Shown here piece after piece: positions 44,518-52,617 of a stretch of 62,870 nucleotides of DNA (positions within the stretch are counted from its first letter, which is position 1; the number at the start of each line of letters is the position of its first letter). This DNA comes from Planctomicrobium piriforme. GTDB taxonomy: Bacteria; Planctomycetota; Planctomycetia; Planctomycetales; Planctomycetaceae. The translations under genes were made by a program, and so were the position numbers. Under the pieces are notes generated by a model. That model saw nothing but the letters and a program-made list of their open reading frames with translations, had not been told where the DNA came from and ran no database searches. The DNA is taken from NCBI GenBank assembly GCA_945860955.1, contig CAMATH010000036.1:1-62870 (forward strand), given 5' to 3'.

Positions 44518-45157
44518 CAAACTGCCGGACCCAGATCTGAAACTCCCTGACGAGAGTGGTTTCATCCGTCTCGCCCACACGTTTTAGAAAATCGGAGAGC
44601 CCCGACATCGGAAGCATGGGGAATGTCGGACTCTGGAGCGATTCGTTGTAGCGGCGTCCGTCGGCGGAGAGGACCAGGACCGCGAGTCGTTGTCCGTTGA
44701 ATCGCCACACCTCGGGAACTTTGAGGGAGGCGAGAATGCCGAGCCGATTGACCACGCTTCGGCTGACTTCAATTTCGACGACAAGATCGGGCGGGGGATT
44801 GACTTCAAGATTGATCTGTCGCAGAGATCGAATCTCGGCTTCATGGGCGATGTACCAGCATTCGTCTGGTTCCAGCCCGCGCCGTTTGATCCGCCGTTTC
44901 AATGTGAAATTTCCCAATCCGGCGATCGGAATGTTCGACTCAAGCGTAAAGATCTCAAAGAACCTGGCGAGAAGTGTCTTCCAGCGTTCGTGTTGCGAAC
45001 CGGTCGTCATGATTTCCAGCCGTCCCCGATCGTAATTCAACCGAATGTGGCGTCCATCGAGTGCCTGAAGCAGCGCTTCGTAGGTCGTCCAGTCGATATC
45101 GTCCAGCACCAGGCTTTCGCCATCGGCGAGACGGGGTGGTGTTAGTGTGGTCGTCAT
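44495..45157 (-). CDS. Uma2-family endonuclease-like protein, copy 1
   Basis: The product is 220 residues. YIAHEAEIRSLRQINLEVNPPPDLVVEIEVSRSVVNRL has the PD-(D/E)xK core of Uma2 (DUF820), and VPEVWRFNGQRLAVL is a usual ending motif. The family is greatly expanded in cyanobacteria and planctomycetes; function is unproven. Its start overlaps the stop of the second copy as ATGA at 45154-45157. Its 3' end runs about 20 bp into the EamA gene. Confidence 0.88.
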   Translation of the reverse strand: MTTTLTPPRLADGESLVLDDIDWTTYEALLQALDGRHIRLNYDRGRLEIMTTGSQHERWKTLLARFFEIFTLESNIPIAGLGNFTLKRRIKRRGLEPDECWYIAHEAEIRSLRQINLEVNPPPDLVVEIEVSRSVVNRLGILASLKVPEVWRFNGQRLAVLVLSADGRRYNESLQSPTFPMLPMSGLSDFLKRVGETDETTLVREFQIWVRQFVTSPPLP

Positions 45158-45828
45158 GGTTGAATCCGATCCGACGAGTCGGCCTTGTTGACAAACGGGG
45201 TGACCCAGGCCCGAAACCTGCGACAGAGCTCCAGATGTTTGATAGTGTCTCCCTGCCGCAAGAAGTCGGCGAACCCGACTAAGGGAATCGCCGGAAATGT
45301 CGGGCTGGAGTCTGTCTCCCGATAACTTCCCTCCGGGGACAAAACCAGAACCGTCAATGCCGTCCCATCGAAGCGCCAGATTTCTGGGACACCCAGTGCC
45401 GCGAGCAGTGGCAGGCGATCGATCAACCCGTGGCTCACCTCGATTTCAATGACCAGATCGGGCGGAGGGTCTACCGCCAGGTCCAGCTCCGGTCGACCGA
45501 GAACATCGGCTTCATGGGCGATGTACCAGCAGTCATCCACCTCCAGTCCCTTGTCGAGATCCCGGCGTTTTAAGGTGAAATTCCCCTGCCCGAGCATTGA
45601 GACTCCAAACTCCTCGGCGGAAATCTCCAGGAGTCTCGCGAGCAGTTTCTTCCAGCGTTCGTGGGCCGAGCCTGTCACCATGATCTCGAGCAGCCCCTCA
45701 TCGAAATTCAGCCGCAGGTGTCGGCCCCGAAACGCGCGCAACAACGACTCGTAGGTGGACCAATCGACTCCATACAACGTCAGTTGCTGGTCGGGCGGCG
45801 CGACAGCGGGTCTGAGGAGGGTCGACAT
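45154..45828 (-). CDS. Uma2-family endonuclease-like protein, copy 2
   Basis: The product is 224 residues, with the same architecture as its neighbour and about half of the residues alike. DCWYIAHEADVLGRPELDLAVDPPPDLVIEIEVSHGLIDRL carries the PD-(D/E)xK core, followed by GVPEIWRFDG. Being tandem and overlapping, the pair arose by local duplication and is probably co-translated. This copy is first in the transcript. Confidence 0.88.
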   Translation of the reverse strand: MSTLLRPAVAPPDQQLTLYGVDWSTYESLLRAFRGRHLRLNFDEGLLEIMVTGSAHERWKKLLARLLEISAEEFGVSMLGQGNFTLKRRDLDKGLEVDDCWYIAHEADVLGRPELDLAVDPPPDLVIEIEVSHGLIDRLPLLAALGVPEIWRFDGTALTVLVLSPEGSYRETDSSPTFPAIPLVGFADFLRQGDTIKHLELCRRFRAWVTPFVNKADSSDRIQP

Positions 45829-45940
45829 GCGCAGGATTCCGAAAGGGTCGTCGACAGGGAAGGCGACGGCATCGCAATCATTCTATAACGCCGAGTCCCG
45901 GGAATCCAAATGGAATCCGGCACCCCTCCACGCCACCACG

Positions 45941-46951
45941 TCACTCCGCCGACTTCTTGGGCTTCGCGGGGGTCTTTCTCGCGGACGACACGACCGTTCG
46001 GGGGGTTGTGGCTTTCTTGGCTCCCTTCACCACCTTCTTCGCCGCTGCTGCTGTTGCCGCCGATTTCTTGGTCGCACTGGTCCCCTTTTTCGTTTTGGCG
46101 ACCTTGCCGGCAGGGGTTGTCTTTACCCTCGGTTTCGCCTTCTTCGTCGCGGCGGTTACATTCCGTGCGCGCTTCGCCGGCGCTGGTTTGGCAACGACCA
46201 CTTGCGCTGCTTCGGTCGCGGCGGTTGCACCGTCGAGTTCGATTCCAAACAATTCTCCGAGGTCCGTTCCCGCGAGCGCCGGTGCGGAGTCCCCGGCCAG
46301 CGCCTGATTCAGGTTCTCCGATTCGAGCGCCTGCCCGACGAGTTCCAAATGGTCGACATCGCGCAGGGTGAACAGAAGTTCGGGAGCCGCGTCAAGTCGC
46401 GCGCCGACTCCGTACATCACCGCCGCCAGATGTTTGCACAGCGAAGCGCTGTCGGGGCAGGAACACTTCATCAAAATCTCGCCCGAACGGGGGAGCAGAC
46501 CGTCCCGTGGATCGGTCAGATTCCGCATGACCCCCGCGTCAAACTTCCCTTGCAAGAGGTCGAGCAGCGAATGGATCGACTTTGCACACTCGGTCTTGAG
46601 CTGTCTCCAACGGTCCTTTGACAGAGTCTTGATCGTAATTGTGATCTGGTAAATGTCGGAACCACTGACGAGCGCACGCACCTCACCCCGCTTGATCTTG
46701 AGGTCAAACACCGAACCGTTGCGCAGGTATGTCATGCCCCGGGGCAGCCGGTTGCTGTAGTCGCTGAAATTCTCGATATGCTTGCACCACGCCTGTCCCC
46801 AGAACGACTTGGCGGCGGTTCGGCCGGCCGCTTTGACCGGAGTCGCGGGCTCCCCGGTCTTTTTCTGAAGTTGCGCCGCATGCCGCGCCGCCGTCGCCTT
46901 GCGTTCAGCCTGCGAAACGTACGGCCGGTACTCGTAGTATCCCCATCCCAT
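45941..46951 (-). CDS. SWIM zinc-finger protein with a histone-H1-like tail
   Basis: The product is 336 residues from ATG 46951. The SWIM motif CxCxnCxH is seen as CSCPDSASLCKHLAAV in the middle. N-terminal GQAWCKHIENFSDYSNRLPRG is typical of bacterial SWIM proteins that partner SNF2 helicases. The last 90 residues are Lys/Ala/Thr/Pro repeats (KKAKPRVKTTPAGKVAKTKK), like eukaryotic H1 or bacterial HU tails. No SNF2 gene lies nearby. It probably binds DNA in the nucleoid. Confidence 0.83.
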   Translation of the reverse strand: MGWGYYEYRPYVSQAERKATAARHAAQLQKKTGEPATPVKAAGRTAAKSFWGQAWCKHIENFSDYSNRLPRGMTYLRNGSVFDLKIKRGEVRALVSGSDIYQITITIKTLSKDRWRQLKTECAKSIHSLLDLLQGKFDAGVMRNLTDPRDGLLPRSGEILMKCSCPDSASLCKHLAAVMYGVGARLDAAPELLFTLRDVDHLELVGQALESENLNQALAGDSAPALAGTDLGELFGIELDGATAATEAAQVVVAKPAPAKRARNVTAATKKAKPRVKTTPAGKVAKTKKGTSATKKSAATAAAAKKVVKGAKKATTPRTVVSSARKTPAKPKKSAE

Positions 46952-47174
46952 CGCGTCGACTCCGTTCAAGACCTGTTCAGTGCGGCTCCGTCGGCAGATC
47001 ATTGACGGAATGCCGGGATTATTGCGGGAAATGGCAGAGAAGGGAATTGAAGGCCGCTACGAGTTCAGATTCTGGCACCGAGAGACTTCAACACCGGACG
47101 ATTGCGTGCCCAGGCACGGAATCGGAGAATAGGAACCGTCCGCTGCGGTCTCTAAACCTCAACATCCATACGCC

Positions 47175-48335
47175 ATGCTCACCCTGTCGAATTCCTTTCC
47201 GATCCTGTGGGCGGTTCTGGCGCTGGGGCAGGCCGATATGTTCTTGCACGCCGACCACAGCCGGCAGACAATCTACCACTCGCCGCAGACGCCGGGATTC
47301 ACCAGTTGGGTCGGTGTCTCCACGCTGCCCGAAGGGGCGTTGATGGTAAGTTTCACTCAGGCGACAGGACCGGTGGAGGGACGGCCCATGTCCCCACCCG
47401 AGATCCAGCGGAAACTGACTTGGCCCCCGCCAGGACATCCCCAGTACGACATGACGGGACTCGATCTGGATAATGTCCATCTCGTTTCGACGGACGCCGG
47501 CAAGAGCTGGAAACAGGTCAGTGCCGACCGGTTCCGCTCCTGCATGAATGGCGTGACGAACGAGGCGGAGACCGCTCTGCCAGATGGGACCGTGTTGCGC
47601 GGCGTGTTCGGGTTCTATCTCCCCTACGACGCCGACATTCCACCAACTGGGTTTCTGCAACGCTCGACCGATGGAACCAAGAGCTGGGGAAAGCCCGAGT
47701 TGCCGGTGGATCGGGAAATGTACTCGACATGGCCGCGCCGGCTGAGGGTGTTGCGCGATGGACGAATTCTACTGCTGGCCGGGGTCGCTCCCGGGCCGGC
47801 GGGAAGCAGAACGCGTGAGGAATTCAGTGCGGTGGTTGAGCCAGGGCTGTTTGTTTCCAACGACCAGGGGCGATCGTGGAGCGGACCGATTCGAGCGACT
47901 TCCTTCGAGCAGCGCGTTGGCTGGACAGAGGAGTTTGACATCGCCGAGCTCGCGAGTGGCGACCTGCTGGCGATTTACCGGCGTGCCAACGACACCAAAC
48001 GCTGGCAGGGAACGCTCAAAAAGGTCGATGATCGCTGGGTCGCGTCGATCGCGGGGCCGATCTCACTGCCGCACAGTGGACAGCCGGAGTTGCTGGCGAC
48101 GCGTGAAGGGGCGATTCTGCACATCGCGACCACAGGAATCAGTCTGACACAGGACGGCGGAGAGAGCTGGCACAGGCTCGACCTTCCCGGTTCGGCATAT
48201 TATCCCCGATCGGTGCAACTGGAAGATGGCAAGATCCTCGTTGTCGGACATATTGGCGGCGACGACGCCTACGGGAACGTGGACCAGTCGATCGTGATGG
48301 ATTCATTTCGACTGACGAAGACCGGGAAGAAGTAG
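47175..48335 (+). CDS. Secreted sialidase-type (BNR) beta-propeller
   Basis: The product is 386 residues with a short hydrophobic N-terminus (LSNSFPILWAVLALGQA). Four Asp boxes are visible: STDAGKSW, STDGTKSW, SNDQGRSW and TQDGGESW. The fold is that of exo-alpha-sialidases or related hydrolases. Catalytic Arg, Tyr and Glu cannot be placed with certainty. A sialate-esterase-type gene lies 4 kb downstream. Confidence 0.82.
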   Translation: MLTLSNSFPILWAVLALGQADMFLHADHSRQTIYHSPQTPGFTSWVGVSTLPEGALMVSFTQATGPVEGRPMSPPEIQRKLTWPPPGHPQYDMTGLDLDNVHLVSTDAGKSWKQVSADRFRSCMNGVTNEAETALPDGTVLRGVFGFYLPYDADIPPTGFLQRSTDGTKSWGKPELPVDREMYSTWPRRLRVLRDGRILLLAGVAPGPAGSRTREEFSAVVEPGLFVSNDQGRSWSGPIRATSFEQRVGWTEEFDIAELASGDLLAIYRRANDTKRWQGTLKKVDDRWVASIAGPISLPHSGQPELLATREGAILHIATTGISLTQDGGESWHRLDLPGSAYYPRSVQLEDGKILVVGHIGGDDAYGNVDQSIVMDSFRLTKTGKK

Positions 48336-48474
48336 CCCGCACAGCCCCGTGGTAGACACTTGTGAAAATATGAACACCAGTACAATTGGGGCACGGTCCG
48401 CTGTGTGCTGGTTGGATCGAGAGTCTGGTGAACCCGCAGCCGCCCGTTGACGGCCGCCTGGAAGTCGCAGATTG

Positions 48475-48495
48475 GGAATTCGGAAATCGAATTCC
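48475..48495. promoter_or_regulatory. Inverted repeat upstream of the methylase gene, possible operator
   Basis: GGAATTCG-GAAAT-CGAATTCC is a perfect 8-bp inverted repeat with a 5-bp spacer, 58 bp before the GTG of the methylase. Some R-M systems have a C-protein or methylase binding site there. A related imperfect palindrome at 36529-36554 suggests it may instead be a dispersed repeat. Confidence 0.3.
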
Positions 48496-48553
48496 ACGAT
48501 GCGACGCAGCCGTTCATGTTGACTGCCCAGTCAATCTCAGGAAGACAAACGCC

Positions 48554-49429
48554 GTGGCACGAACACCTTCGACGATCTATCTGCGAAACTCTGAGCCGAC
48601 GCTTCCCGGGATGGAATTCGCCAAGTCGCCGGCCAAGAAGCGGATTGCGTTCGGTTGGTACGGCGGCAAGTTCAGTCATCTGAACTGGCTGCTCGAATTG
48701 CTGCCCGAATGCCATCACTACTGCGAGCCCTTCGCAGGGTCAGCAGCGGTTTTGATCAACCGGCCCACCTCACCAGTTGAAACCTACAACGATGTCGATG
48801 GGGAGGTGGTCAACTTCTTTCGTATGCTGCGGAACGAGACGTCCGAGTTGATGAAGGTGATCGCTTTCACGCCGTTCTCGCGGGAAGAATTCTACCTGGC
48901 GGTACAGCCTCCCGAGGATGATATCACCGATTTGGAACGGGCCCGGCGGTTTTTCGTGCGAGCTCGACAGGTGCGGACTGGCTTGGCACAGACCGCATCC
49001 TTGGGGAGATGGGCGAATTGCAAGAACACGAGTCGGGCGGGAATGTCTGGTGTCGTGTCCCGCTGGCTGGGGAGCGTGGAAATGCTCCCGGAAATCGCAG
49101 AACGTCTGTTGCGAGTGCAGATTGAAAACCGCCCCGCGCTGGACGTGATCGACACCTATGATGACCCCCAGACCTTCTTCTATTGCGATCCTCCATACCC
49201 CCACGAATCCCGCGGGGATGCGAAGGCCTACGGATTCGAAATGACCGATGAAGAACACATCGCGCTCGGCAAAAAACTGAAAAGCGTCGAGGGGCGTGTC
49301 GCCGTCTCTGGGTATCGCTGTGACCTGATGGACGCACTGTATGATGGCTGGCGTCGGGTCGACGCACCCACCAAGAAATGTCACTCCTCGAAGAAAGAGC
49401 GTACTGAAGTGCTCTGGATGAATTACTGA
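48554..49429 (+). CDS. D12-class adenine-specific DNA methyltransferase
   Basis: From GTG 48554 (AGGAAG about 10 nt upstream) the product is 291 residues; ATG 48611 is an alternative start. Motif I lies in FGWYGGKFSHLNWLLE (SAM binding), motif IV is FYCDPPYPHES, and PFAGSAAVLINRP and NDVDGEVVNFFRML are typical of Dam-like D12 methylases. It methylates N6 of adenine in an unknown site and is probably the protective half of the R-M pair with the nuclease 53 bp downstream. Confidence 0.88.
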   Translation: MARTPSTIYLRNSEPTLPGMEFAKSPAKKRIAFGWYGGKFSHLNWLLELLPECHHYCEPFAGSAAVLINRPTSPVETYNDVDGEVVNFFRMLRNETSELMKVIAFTPFSREEFYLAVQPPEDDITDLERARRFFVRARQVRTGLAQTASLGRWANCKNTSRAGMSGVVSRWLGSVEMLPEIAERLLRVQIENRPALDVIDTYDDPQTFFYCDPPYPHESRGDAKAYGFEMTDEEHIALGKKLKSVEGRVAVSGYRCDLMDALYDGWRRVDAPTKKCHSSKKERTEVLWMNY

Positions 49430-49482
49430 GCAACTGAACCCCGGCAATTCGCGTCAATTTGTTTTATTGAACCGGTGACTTC

Positions 49483-50568
49483 GTGGCCGATTCTGACTTG
49501 GTTGAACTGTGCCGAGTGCGCTTGGGCGATTTGTGGAGCGAGAATGAGAGCGCGTCGGCGGTCGATGAAACCGTGTTGCCGGAGGCGCTTTGTGCCCGAA
49601 TCCGGTCGGCGATCAATTCAAAAACCAAAACCTATCGATATGTGCTGCCGACGCAGTTGCTGGCAAAGGCGTGCCGGCCCCAACTCGACTGTCGCTGCCT
49701 GCAATCGGCGCGAGGAGGGTCCGGTGCGTTTGACGCACGAACGGTTGCGCATCGAGTCGTCGTTCCATTCGACCGCGAATACGATTCCGTCTTGGGCGGC
49801 GCGCCGGAACCGTATGTCAACAATCCGCTGCGAGTGCCCGAAGTCAGTATTGCATTTCGACCGCAACAAAAGGACAAGTCGGGTTGGGACGATCTCTGTG
49901 TTGTGTTGCAGTCAATCCAGGAAAACCCTCAGTGGGTGCAGTCGGCCCTGTTTTACGTCCTTCGCGAGATCCATTCGCGACTTGCGACAGTTCGGATCGT
50001 GTACCCCGCTGCACGTCGAGTCAGCGCGTTATCGTGCCAGTCGGTAATCGATAAGTTTCTTTCCACACGCTCAGGCGGTGTTCGGCTGGAGTGTGTGACG
50101 GCTGCACTCTTCGAAACTCTGGGGCGCCAGTTTTCGATGTTTGAGTCGATTCGTGGCAGCAGTGTGAATTCAGCGGACTCTCAGTCGGGGCTCGCGGCAG
50201 ACCTGGAATGCCTGGATGAATCCGGTGAGATCTCACTTGCGGTCGAAGTAAAAGACCACGGTCTGCGGCTCGTTCACGTTCAGGACAAACTTCCAGCGCT
50301 GCGTGAAAAGCAAGTCGCGGAGACGTTGTTCGTCGCACCAGAAATCGTCGCGGAAGATCGAGAAGCAATCAAAGCGGCATTTCAGCGGGAGTTTTCCAGC
50401 GGTCACAACCTGCATTGGCTGTCGATGGAGCAGTTGCTCACCGTCCTGATTCCTTTGTTCGCCGAGCGGGGGCGGTACGCCTTATTGGTGGCGATTGGCC
50501 GACACCTTGACGACCGTGCCGATGTTGAGCACCGCAGAGCCTGGGCGGAGTTACTTTCGGGGATCTAA
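49483..50568 (+). CDS. Type II restriction endonuclease, SacI-like
   Basis: The product is 361 residues, GTG start. FDARTVAHRVVVPFDREYD, LGGAPEPYVNNPLRVPEV and KDKSGWDDLCVVLQSI match my recollection of the SacI-type restriction enzyme family. LAADLECLDESGEISLAVEVKDHGL provides a D...E-x-K active site. It follows the D12 methylase by 53 bp on the same strand, completing a type II system. The recognition site cannot be read from sequence. Confidence 0.72.
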   Translation: MADSDLVELCRVRLGDLWSENESASAVDETVLPEALCARIRSAINSKTKTYRYVLPTQLLAKACRPQLDCRCLQSARGGSGAFDARTVAHRVVVPFDREYDSVLGGAPEPYVNNPLRVPEVSIAFRPQQKDKSGWDDLCVVLQSIQENPQWVQSALFYVLREIHSRLATVRIVYPAARRVSALSCQSVIDKFLSTRSGGVRLECVTAALFETLGRQFSMFESIRGSSVNSADSQSGLAADLECLDESGEISLAVEVKDHGLRLVHVQDKLPALREKQVAETLFVAPEIVAEDREAIKAAFQREFSSGHNLHWLSMEQLLTVLIPLFAERGRYALLVAIGRHLDDRADVEHRRAWAELLSGI

Positions 50569-50733
50569 TCACGGCAATTCATTGCGATTCACAATCGCCT
50601 CGCAGACTACCCGATCGATCCGTCGGTGATTACATTCCGATTCTCGACTCGGCTCGGTCGAACGCCGATTCGACCAAGAAGTTCCGCAGTTTGAGTCTCT
50701 GTCCCGTCGTCCGCTCTGCCAGGTGCAGTTTCC

Positions 50734-51942
50734 ATGTTGGTCAAATTCGCCGTGTTGTGCGCGCTGTGCGCGGGGGACTGGCCCCAGTTCCGTGGTCCGA
50801 ACTCGGACGGGCATGTGGTTGGTCCGGCGACTCCACTCGAGTGGTCTGACGCGTCCCACGTCGCCTGGAAGACCGCGGTTCCCGGACTGGGTTGGTCTTC
50901 ACCCGCAGTCGCCGACGGCAAGGTCTTTTTGACAACCTCCGTTCCGCAGGGGGATGGCTTGTCGCTACGTGCTCTCGCGTACGACGCCGCGACGGGGAAG
51001 GTGGTCTGGGATCGCGAAGTGCGCGTGGTGGAGACTGTTCCTTCCATTCACAAGAAGAACAGCCATGCCAGCCCGACGCCGCTGGTTCGCGATGGTTCGG
51101 TCTTTGTCCATTTCGGAGCGCTCGGAATGGCCCGCCTGGCACTGGACGACGGTGCGATCGAATGGCAGTGCGATGAATTGCAGTATCCCCCAATGCATGG
51201 CGGCGGAGGGTCGCCCGTTCTGCACGACGGGAAACTCGTGGTTGTATGTGATGGCAGCACCAAGCCATTCGTGGCCGCTGTCGACGCCAAGACGGGCAAG
51301 GTCGTCTGGAAGCAGTACCGTTCCGTCGAAGCGCGGATCAGCCATTCGTTCGTGACCGCGACTGTGGCGCTGGTGGATGGCAAGCCGCAGGTGATGGCCC
51401 CCGGGCCAGATCATTTCGCGGCGTACGATCTGGCAAGCGGCGCGGAACTGTGGCGGGTCATGGCCCCGGGCTGGTCGGTGGTGCCACAACCGACCCTCGG
51501 CCACGGACTGGTGATCTACAATCACGACTACGACAACCCGGAACTTCTGGCGGTCAAACTGGGGGGCAAGGGGGACGTGACCGAATCCAACGTGGTCTGG
51601 CGGATCAAGCGGGGAGCCCCCAGCACCCCCTCTCCCGTACTCGTCGGTGACGACCTGTACTATGTCTCTGACAATGGCATCGCCTCGTGCGTGAATGCCA
51701 AGACGGGCGAGACCTACTGGATGGAACGGCTCGGAGGCAACTACTCGGCTTCACCAATCTTCGTGAACGGCAGAATCCTGGTGTTGAACGAAGAGGGGCT
51801 GGCGACCTGGTTGAAACTCGGTCGGGAATTCGTGGTCCTGGGAACAAACCAGGTTCCGGGCCGCACTCTGGCGACCCCCGCGTTCGCTGACGGCGCGATG
51901 TATTTGCGAACGGACGAGACGCTTTACAAGTTTGCGAAGTGA
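50734..51942 (+). CDS. PQQ-type beta-propeller protein
   Basis: The product is 402 residues. Repeats such as WKTAVPGLGWSSPAVADGKVFLTT, DAATGKVVWDREV, DAKTGKVVWKQY, DLASGAELWRVMA and NAKTGETYWMERL are PQQ/BamB-like propeller blades. DWPQFRGPNSDG near the N-terminus is the frequent planctomycete start of such proteins. It begins with a short signal-like segment (LVKFAVLCALCAG). Probably periplasmic; it need not bind PQQ. Confidence 0.86.
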   Translation: MLVKFAVLCALCAGDWPQFRGPNSDGHVVGPATPLEWSDASHVAWKTAVPGLGWSSPAVADGKVFLTTSVPQGDGLSLRALAYDAATGKVVWDREVRVVETVPSIHKKNSHASPTPLVRDGSVFVHFGALGMARLALDDGAIEWQCDELQYPPMHGGGGSPVLHDGKLVVVCDGSTKPFVAAVDAKTGKVVWKQYRSVEARISHSFVTATVALVDGKPQVMAPGPDHFAAYDLASGAELWRVMAPGWSVVPQPTLGHGLVIYNHDYDNPELLAVKLGGKGDVTESNVVWRIKRGAPSTPSPVLVGDDLYYVSDNGIASCVNAKTGETYWMERLGGNYSASPIFVNGRILVLNEEGLATWLKLGREFVVLGTNQVPGRTLATPAFADGAMYLRTDETLYKFAK

Positions 51943-51955
51943 TGAGTCCGTGACG

Positions 51956-52441
51956 TCAATTCGGTGCGGGATCCGACCTCGAGTTGCCGAGAACTGACAC
52001 GGGAGGCTCGCCGCGAATGGCTCCCGTCGACGCTTCCCGCTGTGCCTCACGTTTGATCCGAGCGACGATTCCCCGCAGACCATGTCGCCGCTGCATACCG
52101 AGCGCCTGTTCGAGTCCAAGCGCGGGCAACAAATCGTCGGGTACGGACTCCAGCTCCGCGAGCGTCGCTCCTGACAGTCCCTCTACCAGCATCGCAACCA
52201 GACCCCGGACCGTAGGCGATTTCTCTGGAACATGGGCGTCGATCGAAAGGCGACCATCAATGATCGCGACCTTCAGATAGACCGGCGACTGACATTCCTG
52301 AATGCGGCAGGCCGGTACGACAACGACCGCCGATCGTTCCGGCGCGAGTTCGGGCAGCCCATCTCCCATCTCGATCAGCATCTCCAAAGCGTCGGCCGGC
52401 TCGGCGTCGGCAAGTTCGGAGACAAGGTGTGTCAGTTTCAT
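51956..52441 (-). CDS. sufE: SufE-family sulfur-acceptor protein
   Basis: From ATG 52441 the product is 161 residues. VPACRIQECQSPVYLKVAI contains the catalytic Cys (ECQS) of SufE, followed by KSPTVRGLVAMLVEGLSG and the C-terminal LGLEQALGMQRRHGLRGIVARIK. SufE accepts persulfide sulfur from SufS for Fe-S cluster assembly. No suf operon is adjacent. Confidence 0.86.
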   Translation of the reverse strand: MKLTHLVSELADAEPADALEMLIEMGDGLPELAPERSAVVVVPACRIQECQSPVYLKVAIIDGRLSIDAHVPEKSPTVRGLVAMLVEGLSGATLAELESVPDDLLPALGLEQALGMQRRHGLRGIVARIKREAQREASTGAIRGEPPVSVLGNSRSDPAPN

Positions 52442-52617
52442 GAGTTCCCGTTCGCTGTCTTCTGTCTGGTAAAAATGGCTCCGCTCAAGTGTACTGTACT
52501 GGTCGACGCGAAACGACAAGTGTCAGTACCCGCCTTACCGCAGCGGCAGAGTGGATCGCCAATTCCATGGCTGCACGATTCTACTGCAAACTCGCACCCA
52601 CATCCTCACGACCATCC

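Noticed and set aside
48386-48553. Longer N-terminus of the methylase
   Set aside because: The residues before GTG 48554 have no D12 similarity, and the ribosome-binding site is in front of 48554.
49475-50047. Alternative frame over the restriction nuclease gene
   Set aside because: It overlaps the SacI-like gene in another frame and has no recognisable motifs.
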